A DNA stretch of 64,000 nt from Fragilariopsis cylindrus CCMP1102 (lineage: Eukaryota > Bacillariophyta > Bacillariophyceae > Bacillariales > Bacillariaceae): positions 1-64,000 of the forward strand of contig FMBT01000333.1 of the NCBI GenBank assembly GCA_900095095.1, written 5' to 3'. Made by a program: the position numbers and the translations under genes. Below the pieces are notes generated by a model, which saw only the letters and a program-made list of their open reading frames with translations, made no database searches and was not told the origin of the DNA. Shown here in pieces: positions 1 to 11,002 of this stretch (position 1 is its first letter; every line of letters starts with the position of its first letter).

Positions 1-1
1 T

Positions 2-997
2 TATACTCTGTCTAAATTATACTCATTTTTTTTATCTGTTCTCTCATTATTTGCAATCAATCGTCAAGGACGGAGCAAGTCAGCTGGTGATGAACCAAAT
101 GTACCACCTGGTGAATTGTCTATTGACCAGTTACAGGCACTGATTGACAAGAAACAGCAACAGTCGTTCAAGCCTATTGCACAACCTACTGCACATCAAG
201 ATCGATCCTCTGCAGCTGCTCCACTGGTCTTGCGTCCTACGCCAGGCCAGTCTTTGCTACCTCAACAGCAACCACTACAGCAGCAAGCTGTTCCAATTGC
301 TGTTGCTGTTCCTGTTCCTCAAGAACAGACTATTCCTGCTGCTGTACAACCAACTCATCCTCCTCCACAGCAACCCCAGTATCATACTGCTCCTGCTCCA
401 GTACAACAACTTGTTCATCATCCGGCACCTACACCGGTTCAACAATCGTATCATCCAGCACCTGCACCTGTTCAACAATCGTATCATCCAGCACCTGTTC
501 AACAATCATATCATCCAGCACCTGTTCAACAATCGTATCATCCGACTCCTCAACATACATACCCTGTACAACAACAACAACATCAGCATTTTAATCCATC
601 TAATGCTCCCCAACCAGTTGTATATACACATGCTGCTCCAGCACCCGTATATTATACTACTCCAGCTCCACAACAGCAACAAGTCGTGTACCACCAACCC
701 CCTCAACAGCAACAAGTCGTGCATCAGCAACCACCTCAACAGCAACAGCAGCAAGTGATGTATCAACCACCCCCTCAACAGCAACCGGTCTATCAACAGA
801 GTACTCAACATGTAGCTCGTCTCTCTTATACTCCTAATGAAGGCCGAGTAATGGATTATTCTGTATCTCATCAGGTTACGGCACAACAAACGCAACAGTT
901 TGCTGCTCCACCACCATCGGGAGCGTATCCACAACAGCAATTACAGTATGGTCAGAATCCTCATTCTGGACCACCAACCTATCCGAGTAGTTCGTAA
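2..997 (+). CDS. 3' end of a Gln/Pro-rich low-complexity protein (partial)
   Basis: The reading frame is open from the window edge to the TAA at 995-997 and has no convincing ATG near its beginning, so the 5' part lies outside the window. A pyrimidine-rich stretch followed by AG at 67-68 could be a splice acceptor, which would make the last exon begin at 69. The encoded tail is dominated by Gln, Pro, Ala, Val and Tyr. It contains a degenerate array of a VQQSYHPAP-type nonapeptide (bases about 390-550) and then CAA/CAG-rich blocks of the type QQQQVVYHQPP. The segment before the repeats (GELSIDQLQALIDKK) is the only part of normal complexity and may be a short helix. Such tails are common in RNA-binding, scaffold or coat proteins, but no domain is visible and I assign no function. 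Confidence 0.6.
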   Translation, partial: YTLSKLYSFFLSVLSLFAINRQGRSKSAGDEPNVPPGELSIDQLQALIDKKQQQSFKPIAQPTAHQDRSSAAAPLVLRPTPGQSLLPQQQPLQQQAVPIAVAVPVPQEQTIPAAVQPTHPPPQQPQYHTAPAPVQQLVHHPAPTPVQQSYHPAPAPVQQSYHPAPVQQSYHPAPVQQSYHPTPQHTYPVQQQQHQHFNPSNAPQPVVYTHAAPAPVYYTTPAPQQQQVVYHQPPQQQQVVHQQPPQQQQQQVMYQPPPQQQPVYQQSTQHVARLSYTPNEGRVMDYSVSHQVTAQQTQQFAAPPPSGAYPQQQLQYGQNPHSGPPTYPSSS

Positions 998-2511
998 TTG
1001 TACTACGTTACTGTACTTCATTCATATATGTTGTACAAGCGAGCACATTCATCTCTTCAAGCCCATGAATGTGTGGAAATACTGTATTTTCATGCAAGTC
1101 GACGAAATTTCTCTTTTTTCGTCTTTACAGGTTATGAGCCCATTGCCATCACCCTTGTATTACTAGTACGTTTCCATGCTTTTTATAAGCACTGTACTGT
1201 ACACCTAGATTAATTCATTTTAATTAGAGCTTGTTTTTTTCAATATTTATACTGTATATTAACTAGTAGTTTTTTACTTAGGACATACGTCATTATTTTT
1301 CAGTTGAATCGTCAAAAGTACATTTGTACATTTGACTCTTCAACTATTTACTTAGGAAAATATTGCACGCGTCACCGAAATTACATAGGCGCGCGCGGTT
1401 TTTATCGCCAAATCTTGCGTCGGACTACAGTAGTATGTAGGAGCATTTCATCCAAAGCTACTGTACCAATAATCATCACTGATAATTGGAAGATAGACCC
1501 AAAGAGATATAAAGGAATCACTCCGGAATTGATTGATTGTTGAACTACTGTACTATACAAACGACGACAATAAAAGGAAACTTTTTGTTACACTGTAGTA
1601 CGGATTATATAATACAAATAGGAAGTGTAATATACTATCCGTTACTATTGACTTATCACCCTTCGTCGTCGTCGTCGTTGTCCAAAACAAGGATCATGAT
1701 GAGGATGAGGAAGATTTCGGATGTGGATGAGGAGGATGAGGATGTGACGAAAGTAGTACCATACGTACAGAGTACGTATTTTTGTCAACAACATATATAC
1801 AAATAGTACATACAGTACAGTAGAAGAAGCCCAAAAGGTTTGCGGGGTATTTTTTATAATATAAAACAAACAAAACATGCTTTATTCTCCGATTCTGCGA
1901 TATTCTCATTCGTTTAATAAGTTTAGATTTATTTAGGAGGGGCACTAATAATAATACTTGCATAGCTAGATCAACAAAGACAAAATGGGATTGGCGACTC
2001 TCGTTCGATGGCGACTCACTCATTCTTCATTCATTCAGTCATTCATTCGATCGATCGTCGCTTAAAATACAGTATTGGACTTTCTCGCTGTGCTGCCTTG
2101 ATTGGCGTTGTGCGTCGACACACAGGCACACACAACCTTTCTTTGATCTGGTAAGAGTTACGATGACGACGGTGAAGTTGTTCTTAATAGTAGTCCCAAA
2201 AATCCGCGAAACAAAGAACGACAAAAGAAGAACAAGAACAACACCAATTTTTCATCGACATCGACAGCGGAGTCACTCACATTCTTCGAATAACATGCAA
2301 CACGAAGAGGAAGACAGTAGTATGGTTGGTATAATAGAGGAAAACAATGTTGGTGATGATGATACAAACACTTTAGGAGACGAAGTAACCTCCGACGACG
2401 TTACAAACAAACAGAACCAACAAAAGCAAAAGCAATGGATAAAAAATAAAGAAATACATAAGATATAAAATCATCTACAATAGTATAAAAAGAACAATAC
2501 TTTATATCATA
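998..2511. other. Intergenic, no supported gene
   Basis: AT-rich spacer. Two short open frames exist. The one at 1304-1543 (79 codons) lacks an ATG. The one at 2163-2468 (101 codons, ATG start) is basic and then acidic with no recognisable domain. A GAGGATGAG-type simple repeat lies near 1695-1745. Nothing here is strong enough to call as a gene. Confidence 0.5.
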
Positions 2512-3256
2512 ATGATGTTGTTATTTCCACGACGACTACACGATCGCAGTAGTAAAGGTAATGGTATTAGTAGAATTATTGTCACTGCGATACCATTAAT
2601 TTTATTTACAATGATGCTTTATTGCTTAAATTGTATTACTACATGTGAATGTCGTTTGGGAGAAAATGGACAACAAATGAATAAGATGATTCGTGAACTT
2701 TCAACAAATGATGAAAAAGTCAGTACAATATATAACGCCACCGAATGGGTCGTCAAACTACAAGTTGAAAAAGAGGAAGAAGAACTGACCATGAAGGTAG
2801 AGGAGGCAGATGAGGAAGAGGAAGAAAAAGAAGAAGAAAATCTTAGACAGGAAGCATTACAACAAGCTAGGAATGATAAGGAACAGCATCATTCGGAAAT
2901 AAAAGCAGAGGCAAATAAAACTGAAAAAGAAGCAATTGAAATGGAGGAGGCAAAGGCACAGACACAACGTGAAAGTGAGGAGGATATCGTAAATAAAATT
3001 GCTGCAATTGAAAAACAAAATGAGCTAGAGGCCGAACTTGGAACATAATATCGACAAAGAGAAGATTAACACAGAGAAACTAGATCTAACATTAAGACTA
3101 CATTTAGAAGAATCTCTACAACAGGGAACAGTACTTGGGAAGAAAGATATTGATATCAAAATCAATAACGGCAAAATTGAAGATGAAATGTATAGTCATT
3201 ATCGTTTAAAAAATCTGTCTATACCGTCGTACTCTTACAACATAATTCTTATATAG
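2512..3256 (+). pseudogene. Broken copy of the signal-anchor/coiled-coil protein family seen intact at 21113
   Basis: The first open part (2512-3048, 178 codons) starts with an ATG. It has a hydrophobic segment at about residues 20-45 (VTAIPLILFTMMLYCL) and then a long Glu/Lys-rich coiled coil. After the TAA at 3046-3048 the similarity to the intact gene at 21113-22192 resumes in another frame: EKLDLTLRLHLEESLQQ here matches EKMDLITKLHLEKTLQQ there, and KINNGKIE matches RIGSGRIE. Codon-by-codon comparison implies a sense-to-TAA change at 3046-3048 plus one extra base near 3057. The copy ends at a stop at about 3254, just past the helix, so the whole C-terminal Cys-containing domain of the paralogue is missing. 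The upstream ORF could still be expressed as a short membrane-anchored coiled coil, but pseudogene is the simpler reading. Confidence 0.65.
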
Positions 3257-3659
3257 GCCGTACGTATATTGGCTAAGTGTAGTTTGTAGTAGTCTACAAT
3301 AGTCTAGTCTAGATTAATGGATGTAATTGATCAATTGTGTATCATTTATTTGTTTCATTTTACCATCAATATTATTTTTTATTCAATTATTATTTATAGC
3401 TACTACTGTATATCTTTTTTTTCAGTAGAAACTATATCTTGTTTCATATGTATTTATATAACACGTAGTCATTATTTTCTTCGATTCCTCTACATACGAT
3501 GCAACAATCGTTATAATAGAGGTCTTTTGTTTCCTTTTCTGCTTCTTTCTTCTTATTATCCACCTTGATTTGATTTTCTTCTTCTTGCTTATTACTGATG
3601 ACTAACTTAATTACTAATTCAAAGTTATAATATGTAATATCAATCATGTCGTGTACCAT
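3257..3659. other. Intergenic
   Basis: AT-rich spacer between the broken coiled-coil gene and the 3' end of the minus-strand secreted protein gene. I see no coding or structural signal in it. Confidence 0.5.
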
Positions 3660-4226
3660 TTAAAGGTACATAACGGTACCAGTAATAATAGCAGCAGTAG
3701 CTGCTGCGGTTGCCATCGAATAAGAAACGTAAGCAGAAGAAGTGGAAGGATCAGCAACATAAGAAGAGTCGCTTTCCCCCATTGCAGCTGCTGCTACTTG
3801 GCCTTCTTGACCTGGACCTATACTTGCATCACCTTCATTTCCTGATGCAGCTTCTTGACTGTCCTCTGTAGATGTAACGGTATTTACACTTGCATTTGCA
3901 TTAGAAGCATCGGAATCGGTTGATGAATCGTCTGCACTTGAACCATCTTCGCTATCTTTGCCGTTCATTCCTGATGCATTTTCTTGACCATCCTCTGTAG
4001 ATGTAGCGGTGTCTTCACTTGCATCTGGATTAGCAACATCGGAACCCATATTTGAATCACCCATTGCTTGATCCTCTGTAGATGTAACCTCGCTTGGATC
4101 AGTTGCAACTGGATCTTGTAAATGACGTCGGAGAAGCGATTGACCATCAACAGCGGTTGAGAAAGTAGTACAAGAGGCAGCGATAACGGCAAGAAGGACG
4201 AGGTTAGAATTACGGAACATCATCAT
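3660..4226 (-). CDS. Secreted acidic Ser/Thr/Asp-rich protein, possible GPI-anchored surface protein
   Basis: 188 codons. The open frame extends further upstream, but I choose the ATG cluster at 4218-4226 because a clean signal peptide follows it (hydrophobic LVLLAVIAASCTTFSTAV, cleavage probably near VDG). A short basic stretch RRHLQ comes next, as seen in many diatom secreted proteins. The mature chain is almost entirely Ser, Thr, Asp, Glu, Gly, Asn and Ala, with repeated STED-Q and ANxxAS-type segments. This suggests an extended, possibly O-glycosylated stalk. The last about 25 residues are small or hydrophobic and end in TAAIITGTVMYL, as in a GPI-attachment signal or C-terminal anchor. 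Family function is unknown. It is divergent from the serine-hydrolase remnant across a spacer carrying a 97-bp tandem repeat. Confidence 0.7.
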   Translation of the reverse strand: MMMFRNSNLVLLAVIAASCTTFSTAVDGQSLLRRHLQDPVATDPSEVTSTEDQAMGDSNMGSDVANPDASEDTATSTEDGQENASGMNGKDSEDGSSADDSSTDSDASNANASVNTVTSTEDSQEAASGNEGDASIGPGQEGQVAAAAMGESDSSYVADPSTSSAYVSYSMATAAATAAIITGTVMYL

Positions 4227-4477
4227 GGTTGTATCTGGTAGTTTTGAATTTGATTTAGTTTGTGTTTGTGCTTTTGAGATTTTAATTTTGTGAGAATGAT
4301 TTGTGTCGATTTTAAGAGATAGCGAAAAGAAATTTATTTGCTTGATGATGATATTTGCACGTACAATTTCGTAAGCAATACTCACTCTTTTGTTGCACAT
4401 CAGCAGCATTATTGCATAGCAGAGAGCAGCGAAACGCCAATCTGACAAGACCGTTGAGTGTCAAAAATATCCAGCAA

Positions 4478-4796
4478 GATCGGAATATTCTTTCACTCGA
4501 CAAAAAAGGAGTTATTTCGGTTTTACTATCATTAATTTAATTGTTGGACCCTTCCCGGAATATTCTTTCTCTACCGTACTCGACAAAAAATGATTCTTTC
4601 ACTCGACAAAAAAGAAGTTATCTTGGTTTTACTATCAATCATTGGATCCTTTCCGGAATATTCTACCGTACTCGACAAAAAATGATTCTTTCACTCGACA
4701 AAAAAAATATTTCGGTTATACTATCATTATTTCAATTATTGGATCCTTCCCGGAATATTCTTTCTCTACCATACTCGACAAAAAATGACATTGTAT
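4478..4796 (+). repeat. Tandem repeat, unit 97-98 bp, about 3.3 copies
   Basis: The marker GGA(C/T)CCTT(C/T)CCGGAATATTC occurs at about 4546, 4644 and 4741, with a partial unit before the first. Each unit also holds a shorter doublet: two copies of an ATTCTTTC-(TCTACCGT)-ACTCGACAAAAAA block. It lies in the spacer between two divergently oriented genes, 250 bp upstream of the minus-strand secreted protein start. Confidence 0.85.
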
Positions 4797-5129
4797 TAAA
4801 AAAAATACGATTTTATACGCTACCTAAAATATCACTTACACTTTCTTCATAGTTCTTCGCCGAATTGCACGTGTCCATCTTCAGATAAACGGAGAAAATA
4901 ATAACCCTAACTCTAAACCAATAACAGATACGCGAGCTTTTTTTTCAGTCATTAATTTAAAAACGTGTAATAATAAATTCAAATCAATCATAAAAAAAAA
5001 AAACAGAAAAACACAAATAATAACTACACGTAAACAAAACACAACAGGAATAAGAGTATATTGTTGTAGTACCGTAGTAAAATAGACGACAACACGTATA
5101 ACCAAGACTAGAAAATAGACTGATCGACC
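4797..5129. other. Intergenic, 5' region of the serine-hydrolase remnant
   Basis: AT-rich, with a poly-A tract near 4991. No specific element recognised. Confidence 0.4.
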
Positions 5130-6620
5130 ATGAAACTTTTTAATTCCATTTTCCTTGCTGTTGGAGTAGTCATCGCCGCCAACGTTGCCGATGCCGATGC
5201 CGATGCCGTTACCGCCCCCCACCGAAATTGTGGATATCACAACTTCCAATCCAGTCATTGTTGACCTCTCCAAAGACTTTGAGACATCTAACTCTTTCAA
5301 TGATAGTCCAAGAATGGACATGGTGAATACGTTGGCTGCATCGTATCCAAATACTAGAATTGTGACTGTTATTCAAAATGGAAAAATTGTTGGAGAATAT
5401 GTTCGTGACGATGATGTTGATCCTACTCAATTACGTCCTATTTACTCTGTGACAAAGGCCGTATCAGGTATGCTCTTTGGCATCTTGGTGGATCAGTATG
5501 GTACTTCTATCAATACCACACTCGGAGAATTCTTCCCAAATGAAACCGATTGGAATCTAGTTGACGATGAATCAACTGTTGACTACATGAAAAGTTTATC
5601 AGCATATGAGATCCTAACTATGACCACTGGTCTATACCCTGATTCATGTGTGATGAATGGACTCGGGAACTGTACTGGTGCCCTAGGTATGTTTATGAAT
5701 GAACAAATATTCTGCATGTCTTTGTGTCTTCTTTGAACTTTGCTAAAATATCCGCGATTATTATCCTTCTTATATACTATATCTCTTATCATACTTTTAG
5801 GTGGTGGCGATTTACAGTCAACACTAGCATGGCCTGTTATTGATAAGGAAGGCGAACGTGGCGTATGGGAGTATATGATCTAATGGAATATACTTTCCTA
5901 TATTATCAAGGAAGTAACAGTTCTTACTCCTAGAGAACTACTTGCTGCAGAAATTCTACCTGCAATTGGAATTGAAGATGCTGATGTTGAATGGCCATTG
6001 GATGCTGATGCTGCTTTGGGGGAATCATTTGAAATCGAACCAGCTCACGGTGGAATGAATCTTACCACCAAGCAGATGGCCAAGATTGGACAACTAGTCA
6101 TTCAGAAAGGATTGGCTGCGCCAAATGGTACCCACATACTTTCATCCGAATGGATCGAAACATCATTGTCTCTTGAAATTCCCATTCCTGTCGGTAACCC
6201 TGACCCTAACCCTTTGTATGGATACCAACAATGGTATCACGCAAAATCAGAGGAGTTTGGTGACTCATACGTATCTGCTGGATTTTGGGCTGGAGTGGTT
6301 CAGTTTATTAATCAGGAATTGTTCTAGCCATTCAGTCCGACAATATGTCTGATTCTACCCTCGATCCTGTATTTGATTGCACCAATTGTCCCTGGTTCCT
6401 TCCTCTATTGAAGGAGGGACCAGATTTCTTTGTTCCAACAAATTCATCCAACAATTCTTCTCCGTCCCCTCCTCCTACCGAGAAGGAAGACAACAAAGAA
6501 GAAGGTGGAAATGATAATAGTGATAGTAGTAATAGTGCTGGTATCATCCCAGCACCACAATTAATGGTGTGGGGGTTTATTGCTTGTATGTTTGCCATCA
6601 CTTCTTCGTTCAGCGGATAA
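5130..6620 (+). pseudogene. Serine hydrolase of the beta-lactamase/penicillin-binding fold (secreted), inactivated
   Basis: The ATG at 5130 opens a good signal peptide (KLFNSIFLAVGVVIAANVADA), but that frame stops about 130 bp later. The hydrolase body is in the next frame from about 5205, and the switch falls in a run of six C at about 5211. The body has the catalytic S-x-x-K motif (YSVTKAVSG), then LSAYEILTMTTGL. A GT-AG intron follows at 5687-5800. In frame after the intron comes a TAA at 5881-5883, and then recognisable sequence resumes (TPRELLAAEILPAIG, AHGGMNLTTKQMAKIGQLV). Near 6320 the frame shifts again into a Ser/Pro/Asn-rich linker ending in a hydrophobic tail (6345-6620), like an anchor. 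Three independent lesions make this a pseudogene. The intact relative would be an exported amidase or esterase-like enzyme (Pfam Beta-lactamase). Its substrate cannot be read from sequence. Confidence 0.75.
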
Positions 6621-7607
6621 AAAAATACCATAGTGACTTTGTCCATGCATGGTACCTTTATTTAAAGTTCCGTTCATAACAATACGTAAGCTACTATAGT
6701 ATGATAATTATTTGTCAATCAGATTATTTCACGAATGATAAATCAATGAGAACCACTGACCAGTGCTATAGTCCCAATCTACATATATGTAACGTATTCC
6801 TTTATTTGACTTTCTTCTACGAAAACATCATCATGACGTCGCTGTGGCAATTGTTCCCGTCGATTCGATTTGATTCGTTCCTTTTTGTATAGATTTTTGA
6901 CAGAACAATCAACACAAGGAAAAAGTTATATAGTATGTAGCTTGAATCAGAATTGGTACGAACAAATAGAAATGAACTATATTACGTAAAGTATCTCTCG
7001 ACCAAACGGTAAAGTATCGTGAGAGAAAAATTCCTTTCGAGGTTTGGTGGTCTATGTCGTTCTCGAATAGAATAAGATAAGATAAAATCGAATAAGCGAT
7101 TCGAATGAATCGATCAAGAGTAACAAGCAATCCGGGGGCATTCAATCATCTGAGATAAGTGAGACATACAGAGGACAGCATATGTTGTGGGGTCGAGCTT
7201 TTTAAATTCGTTTCCGTTAATACTTATACAATTCCAATTCAATTTGATTGCGTTATAATATATTCACATTCAATCCGTTCTACTAAAAAACATCATCATA
7301 TACTGCAATAACGAGAGTAGACTTGAAACGGCATTATTGTGTTTATGCTAGATGGGGACTGACTGACTATTGCTATATTATGACGAATGAAGTGGTACTG
7401 CTACGGCTACTATACTACTGTACTACATTACTACACATGAAAATGCACTAATAGCTGATAGCTTATAGTAGTGAAACATATGAACGAGTCTATTTATTTA
7501 TGTATTTATTTGTTAATTCATTTTTGAGTCAATGTCAATGTCAATGTCAATGTCAAATCCAAAATATTGGGCAGGTTCTCCCATCGGCAGATCCCCCCAT
7601 CTTATTA
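6621..7607. other. Intergenic with a short TGTCAA repeat
   Basis: No supported gene. A perfect (TGTCAA)n run of about four to five units lies near 7531-7556, just past the 3' end of the minus-strand gene at 7608. Confidence 0.5.
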
Positions 7608-8963
7608 TTATAACATTGAACTACGACGTGACACTCTGTCTCTTTTTGATCCATTTTTTTTTGGTGGACTTCGTTTACTTTTTAGTGGCTCGTCATGTTT
7701 CAATAAATTATTGTTATGACGACCTTCACTTCCTTCTTCTTCGTCAATACTGCTGGTACTGTTGTTGTTGTTGTCGGTGTTGTTGTTGTTCATGCTGTTG
7801 CTATAGGATGATGTTCTTCGAGATATATCTTTCGTCTTCTTCTTCTTATTCTTGGTGGTTTTTGTTGCTATTCCATTATAATCTTGATCTTGATTATCAT
7901 CCTCCTCCAAATCATCATCAGGTTTTCCAAGACGTATACTCGACCTTCTACTAGTGCAGTTACGGCGTGACTGTCTACTTCGACTGCTGCCCATACTAGT
8001 CTTACTATTGTCGAGACTATTGTGCCTGTTGTTGTAGCTGTAGCTGTTGCTGTTGTTGTTGTTGTTGTTGTTCATGTCTTCAGCAGTATCGCCATACTCA
8101 TAATCAATGATGGGGGAATCAAAAGAAGGATCCATAATGGTAATACTTTTATCGCTAATATCGCGCTGCTTACTGCTAGTACTTTTACTATTCTTTCTAC
8201 TGAAACTACTATTACTTTTTTTGCTAGTCCTACTGTCACGTTGTTTATGATTACTAGTAGTAGTAGTCCTACTGTCACGTTGTTTACTACCTCGACCTCG
8301 ACCACAATCATGACTATTACTTGAACTCATTCTCATTGATGATAATTCTAATACTAAATTATCATTTGTTTCTTCTAATGATTCCAATTTTCTGATATAG
8401 TCACCACGTTCAATACGTATATCTTTTAATTCTTTACTACGTAATAATAATTGATATCTCAACGTTATTACTTCCTCCTTTAATTCCATTAATTCACGTG
8501 CAGTATTATCACGATCATTATATAATTTTTTTAATTCCTCTTTGGATATTCTTTTTTTCAGTTCTAACGCTTTTAAATTTGTAGGACTACAATTGCCATT
8601 ACTATTACTATTACTATTACTATTACTATGTATTCGTCGTAACGTCGACTTATTATTATTCGTGTCGTCGTGTTTCCTTGTTAATGATGCTGGTGGTTCC
8701 ATGTGACTATTAACACGTCGCAATAACGGCTTAGTAGTAGTAGTAGTCCTTGCTTCTGGTGGTTCTATGCCTACATTACGTACGACTCTTCCATTATTGT
8801 TGCAGTCGTCGTCATTATCGTACTCATCATCATCATAATTATCATCATCACCATCATCGCCATCGTCAGAACTACAAGAAATATCTGATGTGACACTATC
8901 ATAATCAAAATCACCATTATCTTTACCTCGTTCTGCATCAATAGCCCAACCCAAACCTCCCAT
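7608..8963 (-). CDS. Low-complexity protein with central coiled coil, function unknown
   Basis: 451 codons, ATG at 8961-8963, uninterrupted. The N-terminus is short and ordinary (MGGLGWAIDAERGKDNGDF), followed by an Asp/Asn-rich acidic block (about residues 30-60). Around residues 125-210 is a convincing coiled coil with heptad leucines (ALELKKRISKEELKKLY, ELMELKEEVITLRYQLLLR, KLESLEETNDNLVLELSSM). The rest is Ser/Arg/Lys/Asn-rich, with a repeated KQRDSR motif and a basic Ser-rich C-terminus (KRSPPKKNGSKRDRVSRRSS) that looks like a multi-phosphorylated or nuclear segment. I do not recognise the family. The coiled coil suggests dimerisation. Intracellular location is inferred because there is no signal peptide. 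Confidence 0.65.
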   Translation of the reverse strand: MGGLGWAIDAERGKDNGDFDYDSVTSDISCSSDDGDDGDDDNYDDDEYDNDDDCNNNGRVVRNVGIEPPEARTTTTTKPLLRRVNSHMEPPASLTRKHDDTNNNKSTLRRIHSNSNSNSNSNGNCSPTNLKALELKKRISKEELKKLYNDRDNTARELMELKEEVITLRYQLLLRSKELKDIRIERGDYIRKLESLEETNDNLVLELSSMRMSSSNSHDCGRGRGSKQRDSRTTTTSNHKQRDSRTSKKSNSSFSRKNSKSTSSKQRDISDKSITIMDPSFDSPIIDYEYGDTAEDMNNNNNNNSNSYSYNNRHNSLDNSKTSMGSSRSRQSRRNCTSRRSSIRLGKPDDDLEEDDNQDQDYNGIATKTTKNKKKKTKDISRRTSSYSNSMNNNNTDNNNNSTSSIDEEEGSEGRHNNNLLKHDEPLKSKRSPPKKNGSKRDRVSRRSSML

Positions 8964-10183
8964 CGTATCAATCTATGATCTATGCTATGCTATATATCAA
9001 CAGTACTCCTTTTGTCTTGTCTGTTTTATGAAAAAAGCTTTGTCTGTGATAACTGTTCGCCCGTTTGAAACAATTATAATTAAATCTAGAATAGTTTTTA
9101 TAAATGATAGCTACTTTCTAGTTAGCTATACCTACTACGATAGCACTTATTAAAAGAGAGCAGAGGAGAGGATAAGTTTGCTTGCTTTCCACTTGCACGA
9201 TGGAAAATTCGTATGATTTACATTTATAATAGGTATCTGGACTGGACACGGTGAAAAGAAAAGAACAAAGAATAGGCTCGGTGTTATTTTGTAATCAAAA
9301 ACCTTAAATACTTTGTTACTTAGTAGTTGTCGTTGACCGCATTCACACATCGACTCACTTGAACAATAAACTCTCATTTATAAATAATAACTTAATTTCA
9401 CCGGTTATAAAAATAAAAATTAATTAATATTTTTCGTTAAGTGTTGCTAATTATAGAGATACAGTAGTACAGTATACAGTATTAGCAGCCATCACCGTTA
9501 CAGTTCCTCGCTGCCGCCTATCTTAAATACTAAGTATTAATCATAATACAGATTACTAACAATATTCTTCTTTTAAAATACCGTAAATGCTACGTACTGT
9601 ACTGTACTTCGAAGTACTGATAATTTCAAGTTTCGCCATTATTTAAAATAAAATTTCGTCAACCATTAACTACTACGGATACAATAAAGCAGCATTAACG
9701 TTACAGTTATATCGAATTATTTTCAGCAACACTTAGCAAGAGAGAGAGAGAGGGACAAATGATAAGAACGCATTCCTAGTTTATTGACTGACCACGGTTA
9801 CTCTACAACATAGCAGCCCCGGTGTACAGTACATGGCATATTAGTCAACCCTAAACACATCGTTGATATAGGAGTAGGTAGGACTAGACTAGACTTTTTT
9901 TACAAGTCTAACTATCACCCACACCACAACCCATTAAATTTACCCTGCTTGTTTGCTGTTCTCTCAAGCTTCAGCACATGGGTTATTAATGGCTATTGGA
10001 CAACCTGCTTGCTGCACCTCTACCAAAAAGTTTCCAAGAAGAAGTGTCGATTACATTCTAAAACAGCAGCAGTCTCTGTTGTTATTGTTTCGTATAATTG
10101 TCTAGTTTTCAGGAACTGATAGAACCACCAGCATGCACCAAGGAGGCAATACTATTATTGTGTAAAATATTTTTGAAAAAAAA
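8964..10183. other. Intergenic with a weak inverted repeat
   Basis: No supported gene. GTTAAGTGTTGCTA near 9434 and its imperfect reverse complement near 9725 (CAGCAACACTTAGC) bracket about 300 bp. This could be the ends of a small degraded element. A short (GA)n run follows at about 9740. Confidence 0.35.
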
Positions 10184-10609
10184 ATGGACTACTCTGAAGA
10201 TTTTAACTACGGTAATGACAACAACGAAGATGATGCTTATGATTATATGACAATGGCAATGTGAAATACAGTATTGATGTAACAATTATTCAATTACTAT
10301 GCCTGGCTTTATTATTGATTCCCTCTTTGGGAATTTATTTATCTGGTATATTCAAAACAAGATATCAAAGGGAAAAAGCTACAACCATCACCATCATTAT
10401 TTGTAGTACAAGTATCTACTAGATCTACTAGTCGTAGTCACGGAGTACTTATTAGTATTCCTGGTGACGAGGTGCGAACTGCTGCTGAAATAGATTGTAG
10501 TGAAGACAAAACAAATGACAATGATAATGATTTTGAGGAAGTAGATACTGATAATAATGATAATGGTGAATGTGACCATAATTACGTTAACGTTGACGCT
10601 GACGTTTGA
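10184..10609 (+). pseudogene. Possible decayed single-pass membrane protein
   Basis: Three consecutive open pieces in alternating frames look like one protein. The first is an acidic N-terminus from the ATG at 10184 (MDYSEDFNYGNDNNEDD), stopped at 10262. The second is a hydrophobic segment plus basic stop-transfer in another frame from about 10267 (QLLCLALLLIPSLGIYLSGIFKTRYQR). The third, back in the first frame from about 10388, is a Ser/Thr then Asp/Asn/Glu-rich segment ending at the TGA at 10607. Either two compensating indels broke the gene, or the middle piece is intronic and the match is chance. No family is recognised. Confidence 0.3.
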
Positions 10610-11002
10610 CGTTGAAGTTGGTAGTATTTACGTTCTCGAAGAATAATTCAGTAACTATATTGACAATATCACCAGCAACAACGTAAACCGAACAATCGGC
10701 AAGAATTGCCATACAGTAGGTCATCTTAGGTAATGATCAGACCGATTGATCGACGAGGGACGAGAAATGAATTGAGTGATAGCTGCATAATAGTCTATAT
10801 CGAAGCTAGCTCAAACATAGAAAGGTAGTACATGTGCTGCAGTACGTATTGTCGACGTAGTATTGAAAGAAATAAGTGAAGTAAATTTTGTGTGTTACAA
10901 TATGAAAGTCTATTTTATTATTTTCTATACAGATATGAAGATAACCGTCTTGTATGAATCGTAAATCCCCAAATCCCCACCCTTGGTCAATTTTTAATTT
11001 CA

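Noticed and set aside
144-940. Long open frames on both strands overlapping the Gln/Pro-rich gene
   Set aside because: They are shadows of CAA/CCA repeats; their translations are Leu/Asn or Leu/Arg repeats with no domain.
2163-2468. 101-codon ATG frame upstream of the broken coiled-coil gene
   Set aside because: No domain, biased composition, and no counterpart upstream of the intact paralogue.
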